NCBI RefSeq assembly: GCF_001722335.1
Contig: NZ_MIHA01000003.1
Location: 62,001-126,000 of the forward strand
Direction of reading: 5' to 3'
Origin: Mycolicibacterium flavescens
Lineage (GTDB): Bacteria > Actinomycetota > Actinomycetes > Mycobacteriales > Mycobacteriaceae
Length of the DNA: 64,000 nt
The notes under the pieces were generated by a model that was given only the letters and a program-made list of their open reading frames with translations, was not told where the DNA came from and made no database searches. Shown here in pieces: positions 25,155 through 33,332 of this stretch. A program made the position numbers and the translations under genes. Positions within the stretch are counted from its first letter, which is position 1. The number at the start of each line of letters is the position of its first letter.

Positions 25155-26162
25155 TCAGTGGGCGCCGGATGGCGCGAGTTTCGCCTCAGCAGGCTCCGCG
25201 TCGGGATAAAAGCCACGCGCCCAACGGCGCAATTGCCGGAACCCTGCGGCTTCGGAGGCGGTCAGGCCCGGCGGATCCATGTAGACCTGACTGTCCCAAA
25301 TCGCGATGTCGTCCGGCAACGCGGCTTGCGCAACCGTCAGGCGCTCGTCGTAATTGCCGTTGGCCTCGTCAATCCAGTACGTGGAGAATATGTCTGATGT
25401 GTCGTCGTCGACGGGAGTGGCGCAGATGGCGATGACGCGAAAGCCCTCGCGGGTGTGCTCGCCGTTGAACGATATACCGAGGCCCGACCAGTAGATCTCC
25501 AAGGTGTTGGTCGTCCCGCCCGGCCGGTCGACGCCCTCACTCCACCGTCGGCCGAAACCCACCTTCGCCGACCACGTCACGTCGTCGGTATCCTCCCGTA
25601 GCACGACCGGACTGATCGGGGTCTTGTGCACGAACCGGAAGTGATGCGGATCGACGGCGTTCTCGGCGATGACTTGCGGATGCACGTGGATTCCGGCGAA
25701 TTTGAGCCGGGCTTCCGGGCCGACTGGGAAGTAGTCCCGATCGTGAATGTGTTCCCCGAGCACCCGCAGTCCGTCGGGCACCTCCCACATCGGAGCGCGC
25801 CCGGCGGCGTCGTGCCAGATGTAGATGGACTCGTTGAGTTCGGTGACCGGCCAGGACCGAACCTTGCGACCTCGATTGGGCCGGTTCTCGTAGGGGATCC
25901 GCACGTTGCGGCCCTCCCCGTTCCACACCCAGCCATGGAACGGACACTGGATACCGTCCTCGACGACGCAGCCACCCTTGGACAGGTTGGCGCCGAGATG
26001 CTGGCAGTGGGCATTGAGTACGTGCACCGCCCCCTGCAGGTCTCGAAAGGCGACGAGTTCGACGCCGAAGTAGCGCAACGGGATGACGTCGCCCTCGGCC
26101 AGGTCGGCACTCCACGCGACCTGGAACCACCCGGTCGGCTGCATGCTGGGTAGACCATTCAC
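25155..26162 (-). CDS. Rieske non-heme iron oxygenase, KshA-like
   Basis: 335 residues. The Rieske site is Cys53-x-His55 and Cys73-x2-His76 (AHCQHLGANLSKGG and QCPFHGWVWNG). The mononuclear iron motif is N168-x2-D171-x2-H174-x4-H179 in ENAVDPHHFRFVH. The layout resembles KshA, the 3-ketosteroid hydroxylase oxygenase (usually about 385 residues), but it is shorter and its N-terminus differs, so a related ring hydroxylase is the safer call. Operon with reductase and APH-like genes; divergent from the TetR at 26286, with operators in between. Confidence 0.9.
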   Translation of the reverse strand: MNGLPSMQPTGWFQVAWSADLAEGDVIPLRYFGVELVAFRDLQGAVHVLNAHCQHLGANLSKGGCVVEDGIQCPFHGWVWNGEGRNVRIPYENRPNRGRKVRSWPVTELNESIYIWHDAAGRAPMWEVPDGLRVLGEHIHDRDYFPVGPEARLKFAGIHVHPQVIAENAVDPHHFRFVHKTPISPVVLREDTDDVTWSAKVGFGRRWSEGVDRPGGTTNTLEIYWSGLGISFNGEHTREGFRVIAICATPVDDDTSDIFSTYWIDEANGNYDERLTVAQAALPDDIAIWDSQVYMDPPGLTASEAAGFRQLRRWARGFYPDAEPAEAKLAPSGAH

Positions 26163-26211
26163 GATTGCTCCTTCATCGATTGGGATACGCCATCGGCACT
26201 ATTTCTCGACC

Positions 26212-26239
26212 CTAGCGGGAATGGCGTTCCCAAACAATG
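26212..26239 (+). repeat. 28-bp direct repeat, copy 1 (operator)
   Basis: Begins CTAGCGGGAATGGC and matches the copy at 26912-26939 in 26 of 28 bases. The two copies are exactly 700 bp apart and bracket the TetR gene. The copy contains the palindrome at 26217-26231. Confidence 0.8.
26217..26231. promoter_or_regulatory. Palindrome GGGAA-N5-TTCCC, operator 1
   Basis: GGGAATGGCGTTCCC between the Rieske oxygenase start (26162) and the TetR start (26286). Exact 5-bp arms. Probable binding site of the TetR protein, controlling the divergent oxygenase operon. Confidence 0.65.
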
Positions 26240-26251
26240 ATGATGCTACTT

Positions 26252-26268
26252 TGGGAAATGTATTCCCA
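26252..26268. promoter_or_regulatory. Palindrome TGGGAA-N5-TTCCCA, operator 2
   Basis: TGGGAAATGTATTCCCA, 18 bp before the TetR ATG; 6-bp exact arms and the same core as operator 1, 35 bp away. Two sites this close fit autoregulation. Confidence 0.65.
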
Positions 26269-26285
26269 GGGAATGGAGCCGCCCC

Positions 26286-26915
26286 ATGAGCGACGACGGT
26301 CACCAATCGGAACGGGATGCGATCCTGCGGGCGGCATACCGGTTGATCAGTCATGGCTCGAGCACCGGAACGACGTCGATCGAGAACATCCTTCGAGCCG
26401 CCGGGGTCAACCGGCGGATCTTCTACCGGCACTTCGCCTCCAAGGACGACCTGATCATCGCGATGCAGGAGTGGGCCGGCGAGCTGATCTTGGCTGACCT
26501 GCGCAAAGCGGTCGCTGCCGCCGACACGCCAGCAGCGGCAATCACCGCCTGGATCGAGGACTATCTGAGCATCGGCTGGCAGGAGGCACGATTCCGCGAT
26601 GCCTTGGCGTTCATGTCCACGGAGGTCACGGGAGCGCCGGGTATCGCAGCGGCATTGGAGGCGACGTACGCGCGGCACCGCGAGCCGCTGGCCGCGGCGT
26701 TGGCCGCCGGCCTGGCCGACGGCAGCCTGCCCAACGCGCGCCCCGAACTCGATTCCTTCGCCATCCACGCGGTCGCCGTCCGTCACCTCGAAGCCCGCAT
26801 CCGCGGGCGGCTCGACACCGATTTCGACGAGGTGCGCAACCAGGTCGTCGCGCTGATCCTGACGGGGCTGTCCGCCCCCGCGGTGCAGCCCCCACCGATT
26901 GGTGTGGGGCACTAG
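26286..26915 (+). CDS. TetR-family regulator of the Rieske/SnoaL genes
   Basis: 209 residues. HTH: DAILRAAYRLISHGSSTG, SIENILRAAGVNRRIFYRHF, ASKDDLIIAMQEW. The C-terminal region is Ala-rich helices (AALAAGLADGSLPNARPEL). GGAGCCGCCCC precedes ATG 26286. Its gene is bracketed by near-identical operator copies (26212-26268 and 26912-26965), so it most likely represses the divergent oxygenase operon, itself and the SnoaL gene at 27229 with the same motif. Confidence 0.9.
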   Translation: MSDDGHQSERDAILRAAYRLISHGSSTGTTSIENILRAAGVNRRIFYRHFASKDDLIIAMQEWAGELILADLRKAVAAADTPAAAITAWIEDYLSIGWQEARFRDALAFMSTEVTGAPGIAAALEATYARHREPLAAALAAGLADGSLPNARPELDSFAIHAVAVRHLEARIRGRLDTDFDEVRNQVVALILTGLSAPAVQPPPIGVGH

Positions 26916-26939
26916 CGGGAATGGTGTTCCCAGACAATG
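26912..26939 (+). repeat. 28-bp direct repeat, copy 2 (operator)
   Basis: Near-identical to 26212-26239; its first bases include the TetR stop codon TAG (26913-26915). Only two substitutions separate the copies (C/T and A/G). Confidence 0.8.
26917..26931. promoter_or_regulatory. Palindrome GGGAA-N5-TTCCC, operator 3
   Basis: GGGAATGGTGTTCCC directly after the TetR stop. A weaker partner TTGGGAAAGCCATTCTC follows at 26949-26965, mirroring the operator 1 and 2 spacing (32 versus 34 bp). Likely controls the plus-strand gene at 27229. Confidence 0.6.
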
Positions 26940-26965
26940 CCCCGATTATTGGGAAAGCCATTCTC

Positions 26966-27228
26966 GAGACAGGCCGGAAGCCCGGTCGACGGCCGATGCA
27001 CAGCGATCGTCGATGCCGCCCACTCGACGAGAAGATGCCGATGTACGGTTTCGAGGGCCCGGCCGAGACGTTCAAGAGCGCGGTTTCCCACTCAACCGCT
27101 CGTGCGATTGCCGAATGGACACCGTCACCGTGCAACTCAGGTCCTGCCGCAACTACTCAATCCATCGCACCAAACGCCTTGAGCCACATGTGCTTGACAC
27201 CCAACCTCCCAGAAAGGCATGACTTTCA
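26966..27228. other. Leader region before SnoaL gene, nothing further recognised
   Basis: With the operator part this makes a 313-bp gap after the TetR gene. No frame has family-like text. AGAAAGGCATGACTTTC ahead of 27229 includes the probable ribosome site (GAAAGG). Confidence 0.4.
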
Positions 27229-27651
27229 ATGACGATCACAGGAGCCGATCTCGAGCACTTCATCCGGCGCTGGTATGAATTGTGGAACGACCAGGACAAG
27301 CAGGGCTGGCTGCAGCACTGGAAGGACGCCGCGCCAGGCGAACCGACGCTCGAGGACCCGGTCGGAACACCGGTCAAACGGGGCTGGGAACTGGCCGCCG
27401 AATTGTGGGATCGCACCGGGCCGAATCACCCGGCCGTTCGCATCGAGCAGATCATCCTCGGCGGATCCGAGGCCGTCGTCGTGTGCCACAACGAAGGCAC
27501 CTACCGGGGCGAGGCACTCGTCATCCCCAGCGTCGATGTGTGGCGAGTCAACGCCGACGGCACCAGCTCCGTGCGCAGCTTCTGGGAGATCCCCGACCAC
27601 ATCCCCTACGGAAAGTGGACCGCGAAAACCGGCAGCGCACTGGCCAGCTGA
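27229..27651 (+). CDS. SnoaL-like (NTF2-fold) protein
   Basis: 140 residues. The start DLEHFIRRWYELWNDQDKQGW and the centre VGTPVKRGWELAAELWDR are characteristic of SnoaL/NTF2-like small enzymes, with a later RVNADGTSSVRSFWEIPDH. The fold is used by ketosteroid isomerases and many polyketide cyclases; the catalytic residues cannot be assigned here. It stands behind the second operator pair of the TetR at 26286, so it is probably made together with the Rieske system. The DinB gene follows 15 bp later. Confidence 0.82.
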   Translation: MTITGADLEHFIRRWYELWNDQDKQGWLQHWKDAAPGEPTLEDPVGTPVKRGWELAAELWDRTGPNHPAVRIEQIILGGSEAVVVCHNEGTYRGEALVIPSVDVWRVNADGTSSVRSFWEIPDHIPYGKWTAKTGSALAS

Positions 27652-27666
27652 TCCAAGGATCCGGTT

Positions 27667-28170
27667 ATGGAGCAGATCTGTCGCGAGTGCGGTTTCGATC
27701 AGTCCGAGACGCTACCGTCGGACGTCGCCACGGAGTTGTCACCGATGTCCCAGGCGATCGGCGCCAGCGTCCTTGCCATCTCTGGTGATGAGCTTCGGCG
27801 CAGACCGGCAGCCACGGTATGGTCCCCGCTGGAGTACCTGGGGCACCTACGGGAGTCGATGGCGTTCCACCGCTGGCTCATCGAGTGTGCGCTGTCCGAA
27901 AACAATCCGCTGATACCAGCGGTGGACCCGGACGAGTCAGTCGCCCAGTCCGCCTACAACGACGCCGATCCGCATGAACTGCTCGCGCAGTTCGAGCGAC
28001 GGATCCAACGGCTCGCCGATGCGCTAATTGCGTTGGACGACGATTCCGCCGACCACCCGGTGACGCTCGACGGTCGGGAGATCTCAGTTGCGCTCGTCGC
28101 GCGCAGCGCCTGGCATGAATGCCATCATCACCTCGGTGACATTCGACGCCTGGGAGGTCTTGACCCGTAG
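27667..28170 (+). CDS. DinB-like metal-binding protein
   Basis: 167 residues. WSPLEYLGHLRESMAFH and SAWHECHHHLGDIRRL supply the helix-borne histidines of the DinB/YfiT four-helix fold (bacillithiol- or mycothiol-dependent transferases and relatives). A leading CRECGF pair of Cys may add a metal site. In actinobacteria this fold often uses mycothiol, so conjugation or isomerisation is possible. Close behind the SnoaL gene (15 bp), so co-transcribed. Confidence 0.82.
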   Translation: MEQICRECGFDQSETLPSDVATELSPMSQAIGASVLAISGDELRRRPAATVWSPLEYLGHLRESMAFHRWLIECALSENNPLIPAVDPDESVAQSAYNDADPHELLAQFERRIQRLADALIALDDDSADHPVTLDGREISVALVARSAWHECHHHLGDIRRLGGLDP

Positions 28171-28189
28171 AGCTTCTGGGGTTTGCCCG

Positions 28190-28339
28190 TCAGCGAGGGC
28201 CCGGTGTGGCGTCGCCGAGTTGGTCCGACTCGGCAGATTCGGGGTCGCTGGCGGCGGCCGCGCCTCGTTTGTCGGCGGGGTCGATATCCTTGAGCGACTT
28301 CTCGTCGGCGATCGGCTGGCTCGTATCGAAGCCTGACAT
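28190..28339 (-). CDS. Small acidic hypothetical protein
   Basis: 49 residues from ATG 28339, preceded by AAGGAG at a good distance. Sequence MSGFDTSQPIADEKSLKDID then PADKRGAAAASDPESAES is hydrophilic, probably disordered, with no known domain. The ribosome site and normal codon use argue that it is real. Convergent with the DinB gene. Confidence 0.5.
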   Translation of the reverse strand: MSGFDTSQPIADEKSLKDIDPADKRGAAAASDPESAESDQLGDATPGPR

Positions 28340-28426
28340 GTGGTGCTCCTTCGGTGTCCGAATGAGCCGGCGCGAGGCTGGACCGGCGTCGTCTACGGTT
28401 CCACGGTTACCCACACCGGTCGGTGG

Positions 28427-29050
28427 TTAGACGGCTGATCCCGACGCGCCGAGAACCGCCATCGCCGTAATCATTTCGGCGACCACCGCGATCATTTCGT
28501 CGCGGTCGACGGCAACGGTCTGCCGATTCACCGTGTGCCAGGCCCGGTCGAGCAAGCCCATCACCGCAACGCCGATGACGTCCGGTGAGTGGGCGCCGGC
28601 CCTGGAGATAGCCTGTCCCAACTTCCACGACGCGCGAGTCACCATGCGATTGCGCGAGTTTCGAAACGCATCGTCGTCAGGGGCGGAGTGCGCCGACGCC
28701 AGCACGAACGCACCGTGATGATCCATGTAGTCGAAGTAGTGGCCCACCCACACCCGAATGTCGGCGGGACTCAACGGCGCCTCCGCCTCCGCCCATTCGG
28801 CGATGACAGCCAGGACGTCGTGATACGCCGTCTGGCCGAGGACGTTGAAGATCTCGCGCTTGTCCTTGAAGTACGTGTAGAAGCCCGCGCGCGAGATACC
28901 GCAAGCCTCGGTGATTGCGTTGATGGGCGTGCCGGCATATCCGCGCTCGAGAAAAAGTCGACGGCTTGCCTTCAGGATTGCCGCGCGGGTCCGCTCACCG
29001 CGGGTGGCGTCCTGTGGCGACGCGTCAGGAGCACTTGAGGCGACCGTCAT
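28427..29050 (-). CDS. TetR-family regulator
   Basis: 207 residues. HTH: RTRAAILKASRRLFLERGY, INAITEACGISRAGFYTYF, KDKREIFNVLG. The ligand domain contains VGHYFDYMDHHGAFVLAS. It is divergent from the amidohydrolase at 29198, and the gap carries two TGAC-N6-GTCA palindromes, its likely operators. ATG 29050 is the first Met; GCCACATGAC follows upstream. Effector unknown. Confidence 0.88.
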   Translation of the reverse strand: MTVASSAPDASPQDATRGERTRAAILKASRRLFLERGYAGTPINAITEACGISRAGFYTYFKDKREIFNVLGQTAYHDVLAVIAEWAEAEAPLSPADIRVWVGHYFDYMDHHGAFVLASAHSAPDDDAFRNSRNRMVTRASWKLGQAISRAGAHSPDVIGVAVMGLLDRAWHTVNRQTVAVDRDEMIAVVAEMITAMAVLGASGSAV

Positions 29051-29064
29051 GTGGCGACGCTATA

Positions 29065-29078
29065 TGACAACATCGTCA
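29065..29078. promoter_or_regulatory. TGAC-N6-GTCA operator, site 1
   Basis: TGACAACATCGTCA, 15 bp upstream of the TetR start. Same arms and spacing as site 2, with starts 66 bp apart. CTATATGAC just before could be the TetR -10. Confidence 0.5.
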
Positions 29079-29128
29079 AGCGCAATAACTGCACTTGAAG
29101 ACAGCTATCGAACTTCTTCACGGCAATA

Positions 29129-29146
29129 CTTGACACAACCGTCAAG
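29129..29146. promoter_or_regulatory. CTTGAC-N6-GTCAAG operator, site 2
   Basis: Exact 6-bp arms around ACAACC. The left arm is also a TTGACA-like -35 element (29130-29135) for the amidohydrolase at 29198, so a bound repressor would block the promoter. Confidence 0.6.
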
Positions 29147-29197
29147 TTGCGCCAGGCTCATACGCAAGCCCGATGTAGAGCAGCGAGAGGCACAACG

Positions 29198-30427
29198 ATG
29201 ACCCAGTTCACCGACGCACCGATCTTCGACGCCGATCAGCACATGTACGAGACCCCGGATGCACTGCTGAAGTTCCTGCCGGAGAAGTACAAGAAATCCG
29301 TGCAGTTCGTCCAGATAGGCCGGCATACCCGGATCGCGATCTTGAACAAGATCACCGATTACATGCCGAACCCGACCTTCGAGCGGGTCGCTGCGCCCGG
29401 TGCGCACGAAAAGTTCTACTCCGGCCAGAACCCTGAGGGATTGACGATGCGCGAGATGTCCGGCCGGGGCATCGACTGCCCGCCAGGGGCGCGCAACCCC
29501 GAGGACCGCATCGCCGAACTCAATGGCCAAGGCGTCGAAGCGTGTATCAACTACCCCACCCTGGCCAACCTGGTCGAACACTCCTCGGCCGAGGACCCTG
29601 AACTGACCGCGGCGATCATCCATTCACTGAATCAGTGGATGCACGAGCACTGGGGGTTCAACCACGAGAACCGGATCTACTCGACACCGGTGATCAACCT
29701 GGGCATCGTCGAGGAGGGCCGCCGCGAACTCGAATACATTCTCGAGAACGGCGCCAAGGTCGCGTTGATCAAGCCCGCACCGGTCAAGGGGTACAAGGGT
29801 TGGCGCTCCCCCGCGCTGCCGGAGTTCGACCCGTTCTGGCGCGACGTCGAGGCGGCCGGGCTGCCGATCGTGCTGCATGCCAGCCAACCCCCGCTGCAGG
29901 AGTACATCGAGAAGTGGGAACCCGCCGACACCAGCAGCGCCTTCGAGATGTCGGCGTTCAAGTGGACCGCGCTGGGCCATCGCGAGATCGCCGACATGCT
30001 GACCAGCCTGATCTGCCACGGCACGCTCACCCGGTTCCCGAAGCTGCGCATCGCCAGCGTGGAGAACGGAAGTGCTTGGATCAAGCCGCTGTTCGATGAT
30101 CTGGAGATGACCTACAAGAAGATGCCGCAGAACTTCGAAGAGCATCCGCACGTGGTGTTCCGCCGTAACTGCTGGGTCAGCCCGTTCTGGGAGGGCTCGG
30201 TCGCCGACGTCGTCGAGACCGTCGGATGGGACAAGGTCATGTTCGGCTCGGACTGGCCCCACCCCGAAGGCCTCGCCACCCCCAAGGGCTACTTCAAGTA
30301 CGCCGAAGGCATGGACGTTCGCCGCACTTACGACTTCATGGGTGACAACGCCCGCCGCTTCATGGGACTCCCGCTGGCCAACCCCGATCCGGAGGCGGTC
30401 AAGCCCCCCGCGCTGGCGAACGCATGA
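29198..30427 (+). CDS. Amidohydrolase-2 superfamily protein
   Basis: 409 residues, ACMSD-like barrel: APIFDADQHMYETPDAL has the D-x-x-x-H-type first-strand motif, GQGVEACINYPT, GLPIVLHASQPPLQE has a metal-position His, and MFGSDWPHPEGLATPK gives the late Asp. Similar in plan but not closely alike to those at 10901 and 38615; it has no small helical partner beside it. Enzymes of this group decarboxylate or hydrolyse carbonyl and ring compounds. Under control of the TetR at 28427. A strong hairpin follows. Confidence 0.85.
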   Translation: MTQFTDAPIFDADQHMYETPDALLKFLPEKYKKSVQFVQIGRHTRIAILNKITDYMPNPTFERVAAPGAHEKFYSGQNPEGLTMREMSGRGIDCPPGARNPEDRIAELNGQGVEACINYPTLANLVEHSSAEDPELTAAIIHSLNQWMHEHWGFNHENRIYSTPVINLGIVEEGRRELEYILENGAKVALIKPAPVKGYKGWRSPALPEFDPFWRDVEAAGLPIVLHASQPPLQEYIEKWEPADTSSAFEMSAFKWTALGHREIADMLTSLICHGTLTRFPKLRIASVENGSAWIKPLFDDLEMTYKKMPQNFEEHPHVVFRRNCWVSPFWEGSVADVVETVGWDKVMFGSDWPHPEGLATPKGYFKYAEGMDVRRTYDFMGDNARRFMGLPLANPDPEAVKPPALANA

Positions 30428-30445
30428 ATCAGTGATCAACTTCTG

Positions 30446-30485
30446 CCGCGGAATAGCTTGTAGCCCAATACAAGCTATTCCGCGG
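30446..30485. terminator. Perfect 17-bp stem hairpin between convergent genes
   Basis: CCGCGGAATAGCTTGTA (30446-30462) and its exact complement (30469-30485) enclose a GCCCAA loop. It lies between the convergent amidohydrolase (stop 30427) and cupin (stop 30500) genes, so it would end transcription from both sides. The T-tract is weak (TTGGTTT on the plus side). Confidence 0.8.
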
Positions 30486-30499
30486 TTGGTTTGACGACC

Positions 30500-31003
30500 T
30501 CAGTCCGACGTACTCCACTGGGTGACCGACGAAGTGAATCCGTTGCCGAGTTTGGCAAGAATCCACGGCGGCAGACGTTTGGGCATCGGTAGCGGGACCG
30601 GTCGGGCCCCACGCTCCTGGAGGAGCGCTTCGTAGGCGGATGTGTCACCGCCGAACGGCTGGCCCTCGCCGGCGATGAACCCGTACAGCTCGCAGCCCTG
30701 CGGGCCGGCCTCCCACGGGCCGAAAACGTCACCCCACTCCAGCATGATGTGCGTGCCGGCGCGGGCGACGATGTCGCCACAACGAATCTCACCGGCCAGG
30801 ATGAAGTTGCTGTGATCGCCGGTGTGGCCGTGCTGCGAGGAGATTGCACCCGGATCCCACTTGTTCCAGAACGCGAAGTAGCGCGGTGTCAGCTCGATCC
30901 ACTTCTCCCAGATCGACGCCGTGTGACCATCCGCGAACTCGTAGCGCAGCATCTCCTCAGCCGGTACGTCGTCGAGGTGCTTGATCGACGGTCCACCTCT
31001 CAC
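30500..31003 (-). CDS. Cupin-fold protein
   Basis: 167 residues. The cupin core is SSQHGHTGDHSNFILAGE (metal His and Glu region), then HIMLEWGDVFGPWEAG with the second motif's features. GTG 31003 was preferred over GTG 31009 because AAAGGA then has an 8-bp spacing; the first leaves almost none. The protein may be a small dioxygenase, isomerase or storage cupin; the substrate is unknown. Convergent with the amidohydrolase across a hairpin. Confidence 0.75.
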   Translation of the reverse strand: MRGGPSIKHLDDVPAEEMLRYEFADGHTASIWEKWIELTPRYFAFWNKWDPGAISSQHGHTGDHSNFILAGEIRCGDIVARAGTHIMLEWGDVFGPWEAGPQGCELYGFIAGEGQPFGGDTSAYEALLQERGARPVPLPMPKRLPPWILAKLGNGFTSSVTQWSTSD

Positions 31004-31097
31004 GAACACTTCCTTTCTTTGCGCGGACTACAGATGAGCTTCACCGAGATGTTGAGTTGATCGACATGCCCACGTCCGGGATAACCTCGCCAATTAT

Positions 31098-31208
31098 AAG
31101 GTGCCGCGCACGATCACAGTGCTCGACGCACTCCCCCGCAGTAGCACCGGCAAGATCGTCCGTCGCGAGCTCCAATCGCTCGTCGAGCGGTCCGGCGACA
31201 CCCCCTAG
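31098..31208 (+). pseudogene. C-terminal remnant of an acyl-CoA synthetase
   Basis: The plus frame ending in TAG 31206-31208 reads KVPRTITVLDALPRSSTGKI then VRRELQSLVERSG: the adenylating-enzyme C-terminal lobe with the A10 lysine in TGK. No other part of the gene remains in front, apart from a possible start at 31034 (MSFTEMLS then a stop), which would parallel the gutted ACAD at 1757. Only the C-terminal piece is well supported. Confidence 0.65.
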
Positions 31209-31374
31209 GTCGGTAGGTCACCTATTCCTCGGCCAACCAGAACCGCCGTTGCCCTCCAGATCTCCGAGGTGGGCGGCGGCGGGACAGGACAACCCTCGGT
31301 GTCCTCGATGTCGAAGAACCGGGATTCCGCGCAATTCCCAGTGCCGGCAGCAGTTGGTCAGCCTGCGGGCCGCC

Positions 31375-31677
31375 TCAGTCGCTGGCCGGTAGCGGCTTGG
31401 CCTCCTTGAGTGCCAGCGCGGTGGCACCGACACTCAGAGTCCCCGCCCCCGCCTTCGTGACGAGGACTTCGGCATCGGTCGCGTCGACGTAGCGCTTACC
31501 CATCGCATTGCCGTCGGCGAACGCCGGATCCAGCTGCGCGTCCGCGGGCCGATCGGCGTCCAGCGGCAGCATCGGCAAGCCACCGCAGCGCAGGTCGTCG
31601 AGGCTCTCGGCCGCCTTGACGACGATCACCTGCGTGTCGCACACCTGACTCTGCAGGCGGGTTCCATTCTTGATCAT
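31375..31677 (-). CDS. Conserved hypothetical protein next to FadD
   Basis: 100 residues from ATG 31677. MIKNGTRLQSQVCDTQVIVV, DLRCGGLPMLPLDADRPAD, NAMGKRYVDATDAEVLVTK and AGAGTLSVGATALALKEAK. I recall similar proteins beside fadD genes in several mycobacterial catabolic clusters, with the two conserved Cys (VCDT and RCGG). Function unknown. It begins 11 bp after the FadD stop (31689), so one transcript. Confidence 0.85.
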   Translation of the reverse strand: MIKNGTRLQSQVCDTQVIVVKAAESLDDLRCGGLPMLPLDADRPADAQLDPAFADGNAMGKRYVDATDAEVLVTKAGAGTLSVGATALALKEAKPLPASD

Positions 31678-31688
31678 GTTACGTTCCT

Positions 31689-33188
31689 TTACCTTTCAAC
31701 GTTCGCGTCGCGAAGATCCGCAACGATCTCGCGACGAAGCAGCTTGCCGGTGGCGTTGGTCGGCAACTCGTCACGGAAGACGACCCGGTCGGGAGTGCGC
31801 GAACCCCGCAGGAACTTCCGTACGTGCTCGCGCAGTTCGTCGGGATCGGGGTCGACGCCCGTGGCAGGCACCACGACGGCGACGATAGCCTGCCCCCAAT
31901 TCGGATCTTCTACCCCGACGACGGCCACTGCGTGCACGTCGGGGTGCTCGATGAGCACGTCCTCCAGCTCGGCAGGCGCGATGTTCTCGCCGCCGCGAAT
32001 GATCGTGTCGTCGGAGCGCCCGCTGATGAACAGATACCCGGCTTCGTCGAGCGTGGCGATGTCCCTCGTCGGGAACCAGCCCTCGTCGTCCAAGACGGAC
32101 CCGATCCCGGTGTACTTTCCAGAGACCTGCTCACCGCGCACGAACAGTTCGCCCGACTCCCCCGCTCCGAGCACCTTGCCGTGCTCGTCACGGATCTGCA
32201 CCTCGATGCCGGGCACCGGCTGGCCCACCGAACCGAGCCGCTTCGCGATCGTCTCGTCGGGGTTGCCGTGCGCGTCGCGATGGTCGTCAGGCGTCAACAC
32301 CGCAATGGTCGAACTGGTCTCGGTCAGGCCATAGGCGTTGACGAAACTGACGTTCGGCAACAGGTCGAGCGCCTTGCGCACCAACGGGAGTCCGACCTTC
32401 GAGCCGCCGTAGGCCAGGTTGCGCAACGTCGGCAGGTCGGTCGGCTCCTGCTCCAGCGCGGTCACGATGCGGTCCAGCATGGTCGGCACCACGGTGGCGG
32501 TGGTCACCCGCTCGTCGGCGACGAGGCGCACCCATTCGCGGGCGTCGAAGTTCGGCAGGTACACCATCTTGCGGCCGGCGTACAGATTCGACATCGCCGC
32601 GTTGACGCCGGCGATGTGGTACGGCGGCACGCAGATCAGCGCCGCGTCGTCGGGATCGGCCGAACCGAACTCGACGGTGCCGGTGATATAGCTGGTGAGG
32701 TTGGTGTGCGACAGCTCGACCGCCTTCGGCTTCGACGTCGTGCCCGAGGTGAACAGCACGATCGCCACGGCGTCGGGGTCGGCGAACTCCGCTGCCGGTT
32801 CCGCGGTGCGCGCCGCCTCGAGGAACTCCTCGGACTCGATCACGCGGTCAGCGGCATCGCCGACGGCGTCGCGATAGCGCTTGTCGACGATCACTAGCGG
32901 ATCGGGTAGTCGTTCGATCAACTCCTGGACACCGTCGGTGCTCAACCGGTAATTGAGCGGGGTGTACGCGCGTGCGGCGCGCGCCGAAGCGAAGATCAGC
33001 AGCGGCTGCATCGCGCCGCCCAGGCCGACGTACACCACGTGCGCGGCGCCCGACGCCGCGATCACCCCCGCACCGCCATCGGCCAGCGCGCTGAGTTCTC
33101 CGATCGTCAGTCGGGTGTCCCCGTCCACCAACGCAGCCCGACCGGGGTCGCCCGAGACCGCCATCTCCAACAACAACGAAATGCTCAA
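31689..33188 (-). CDS. Acyl-CoA synthetase (FadD-like)
   Basis: 499 residues: VLFTSGTTSKPKAVELSH (A3), VNAYGLTETSSTIAVL (A5), GWFPTRDIATLDEAGYLFIS with the ribose-binding Asp, RSDDTIIRGGENIAPAELE, and the A10 Lys in NATGKLLRREIV. ATG 33188 fits the usual N-terminus. Divergent from the thiolase at 33333 with an AT-rich box between them. It should form acyl-CoA from an unknown acid feeding the neighbouring enzymes. Confidence 0.92.
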   Translation of the reverse strand: MSISLLLEMAVSGDPGRAALVDGDTRLTIGELSALADGGAGVIAASGAAHVVYVGLGGAMQPLLIFASARAARAYTPLNYRLSTDGVQELIERLPDPLVIVDKRYRDAVGDAADRVIESEEFLEAARTAEPAAEFADPDAVAIVLFTSGTTSKPKAVELSHTNLTSYITGTVEFGSADPDDAALICVPPYHIAGVNAAMSNLYAGRKMVYLPNFDAREWVRLVADERVTTATVVPTMLDRIVTALEQEPTDLPTLRNLAYGGSKVGLPLVRKALDLLPNVSFVNAYGLTETSSTIAVLTPDDHRDAHGNPDETIAKRLGSVGQPVPGIEVQIRDEHGKVLGAGESGELFVRGEQVSGKYTGIGSVLDDEGWFPTRDIATLDEAGYLFISGRSDDTIIRGGENIAPAELEDVLIEHPDVHAVAVVGVEDPNWGQAIVAVVVPATGVDPDPDELREHVRKFLRGSRTPDRVVFRDELPTNATGKLLRREIVADLRDANVER

Positions 33189-33242
33189 CGCCCTGCCTTC
33201 ACTACTCCGAGTACGGCGATCCTAGACCCCGGTCACAGAATC

Positions 33243-33258
33243 AGCTATATAGTTATAG
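33243..33258. promoter_or_regulatory. AGCTATATAGTTATAG box, copy 1
   Basis: A 16-bp sequence identical to 56964-56979. In both places it lies between divergent genes (here FadD minus and thiolase plus). Contains CTATA and TATAG half-sites and the ATAGTTA core seen in other gaps. Confidence 0.6.
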
Positions 33259-33332
33259 GCTTACAGGCATCCAAGTCAACGCGCACTCCTGCCGACGGTG
33301 GGAACGACATGACGCCTGCCGAAAGGAACGCA

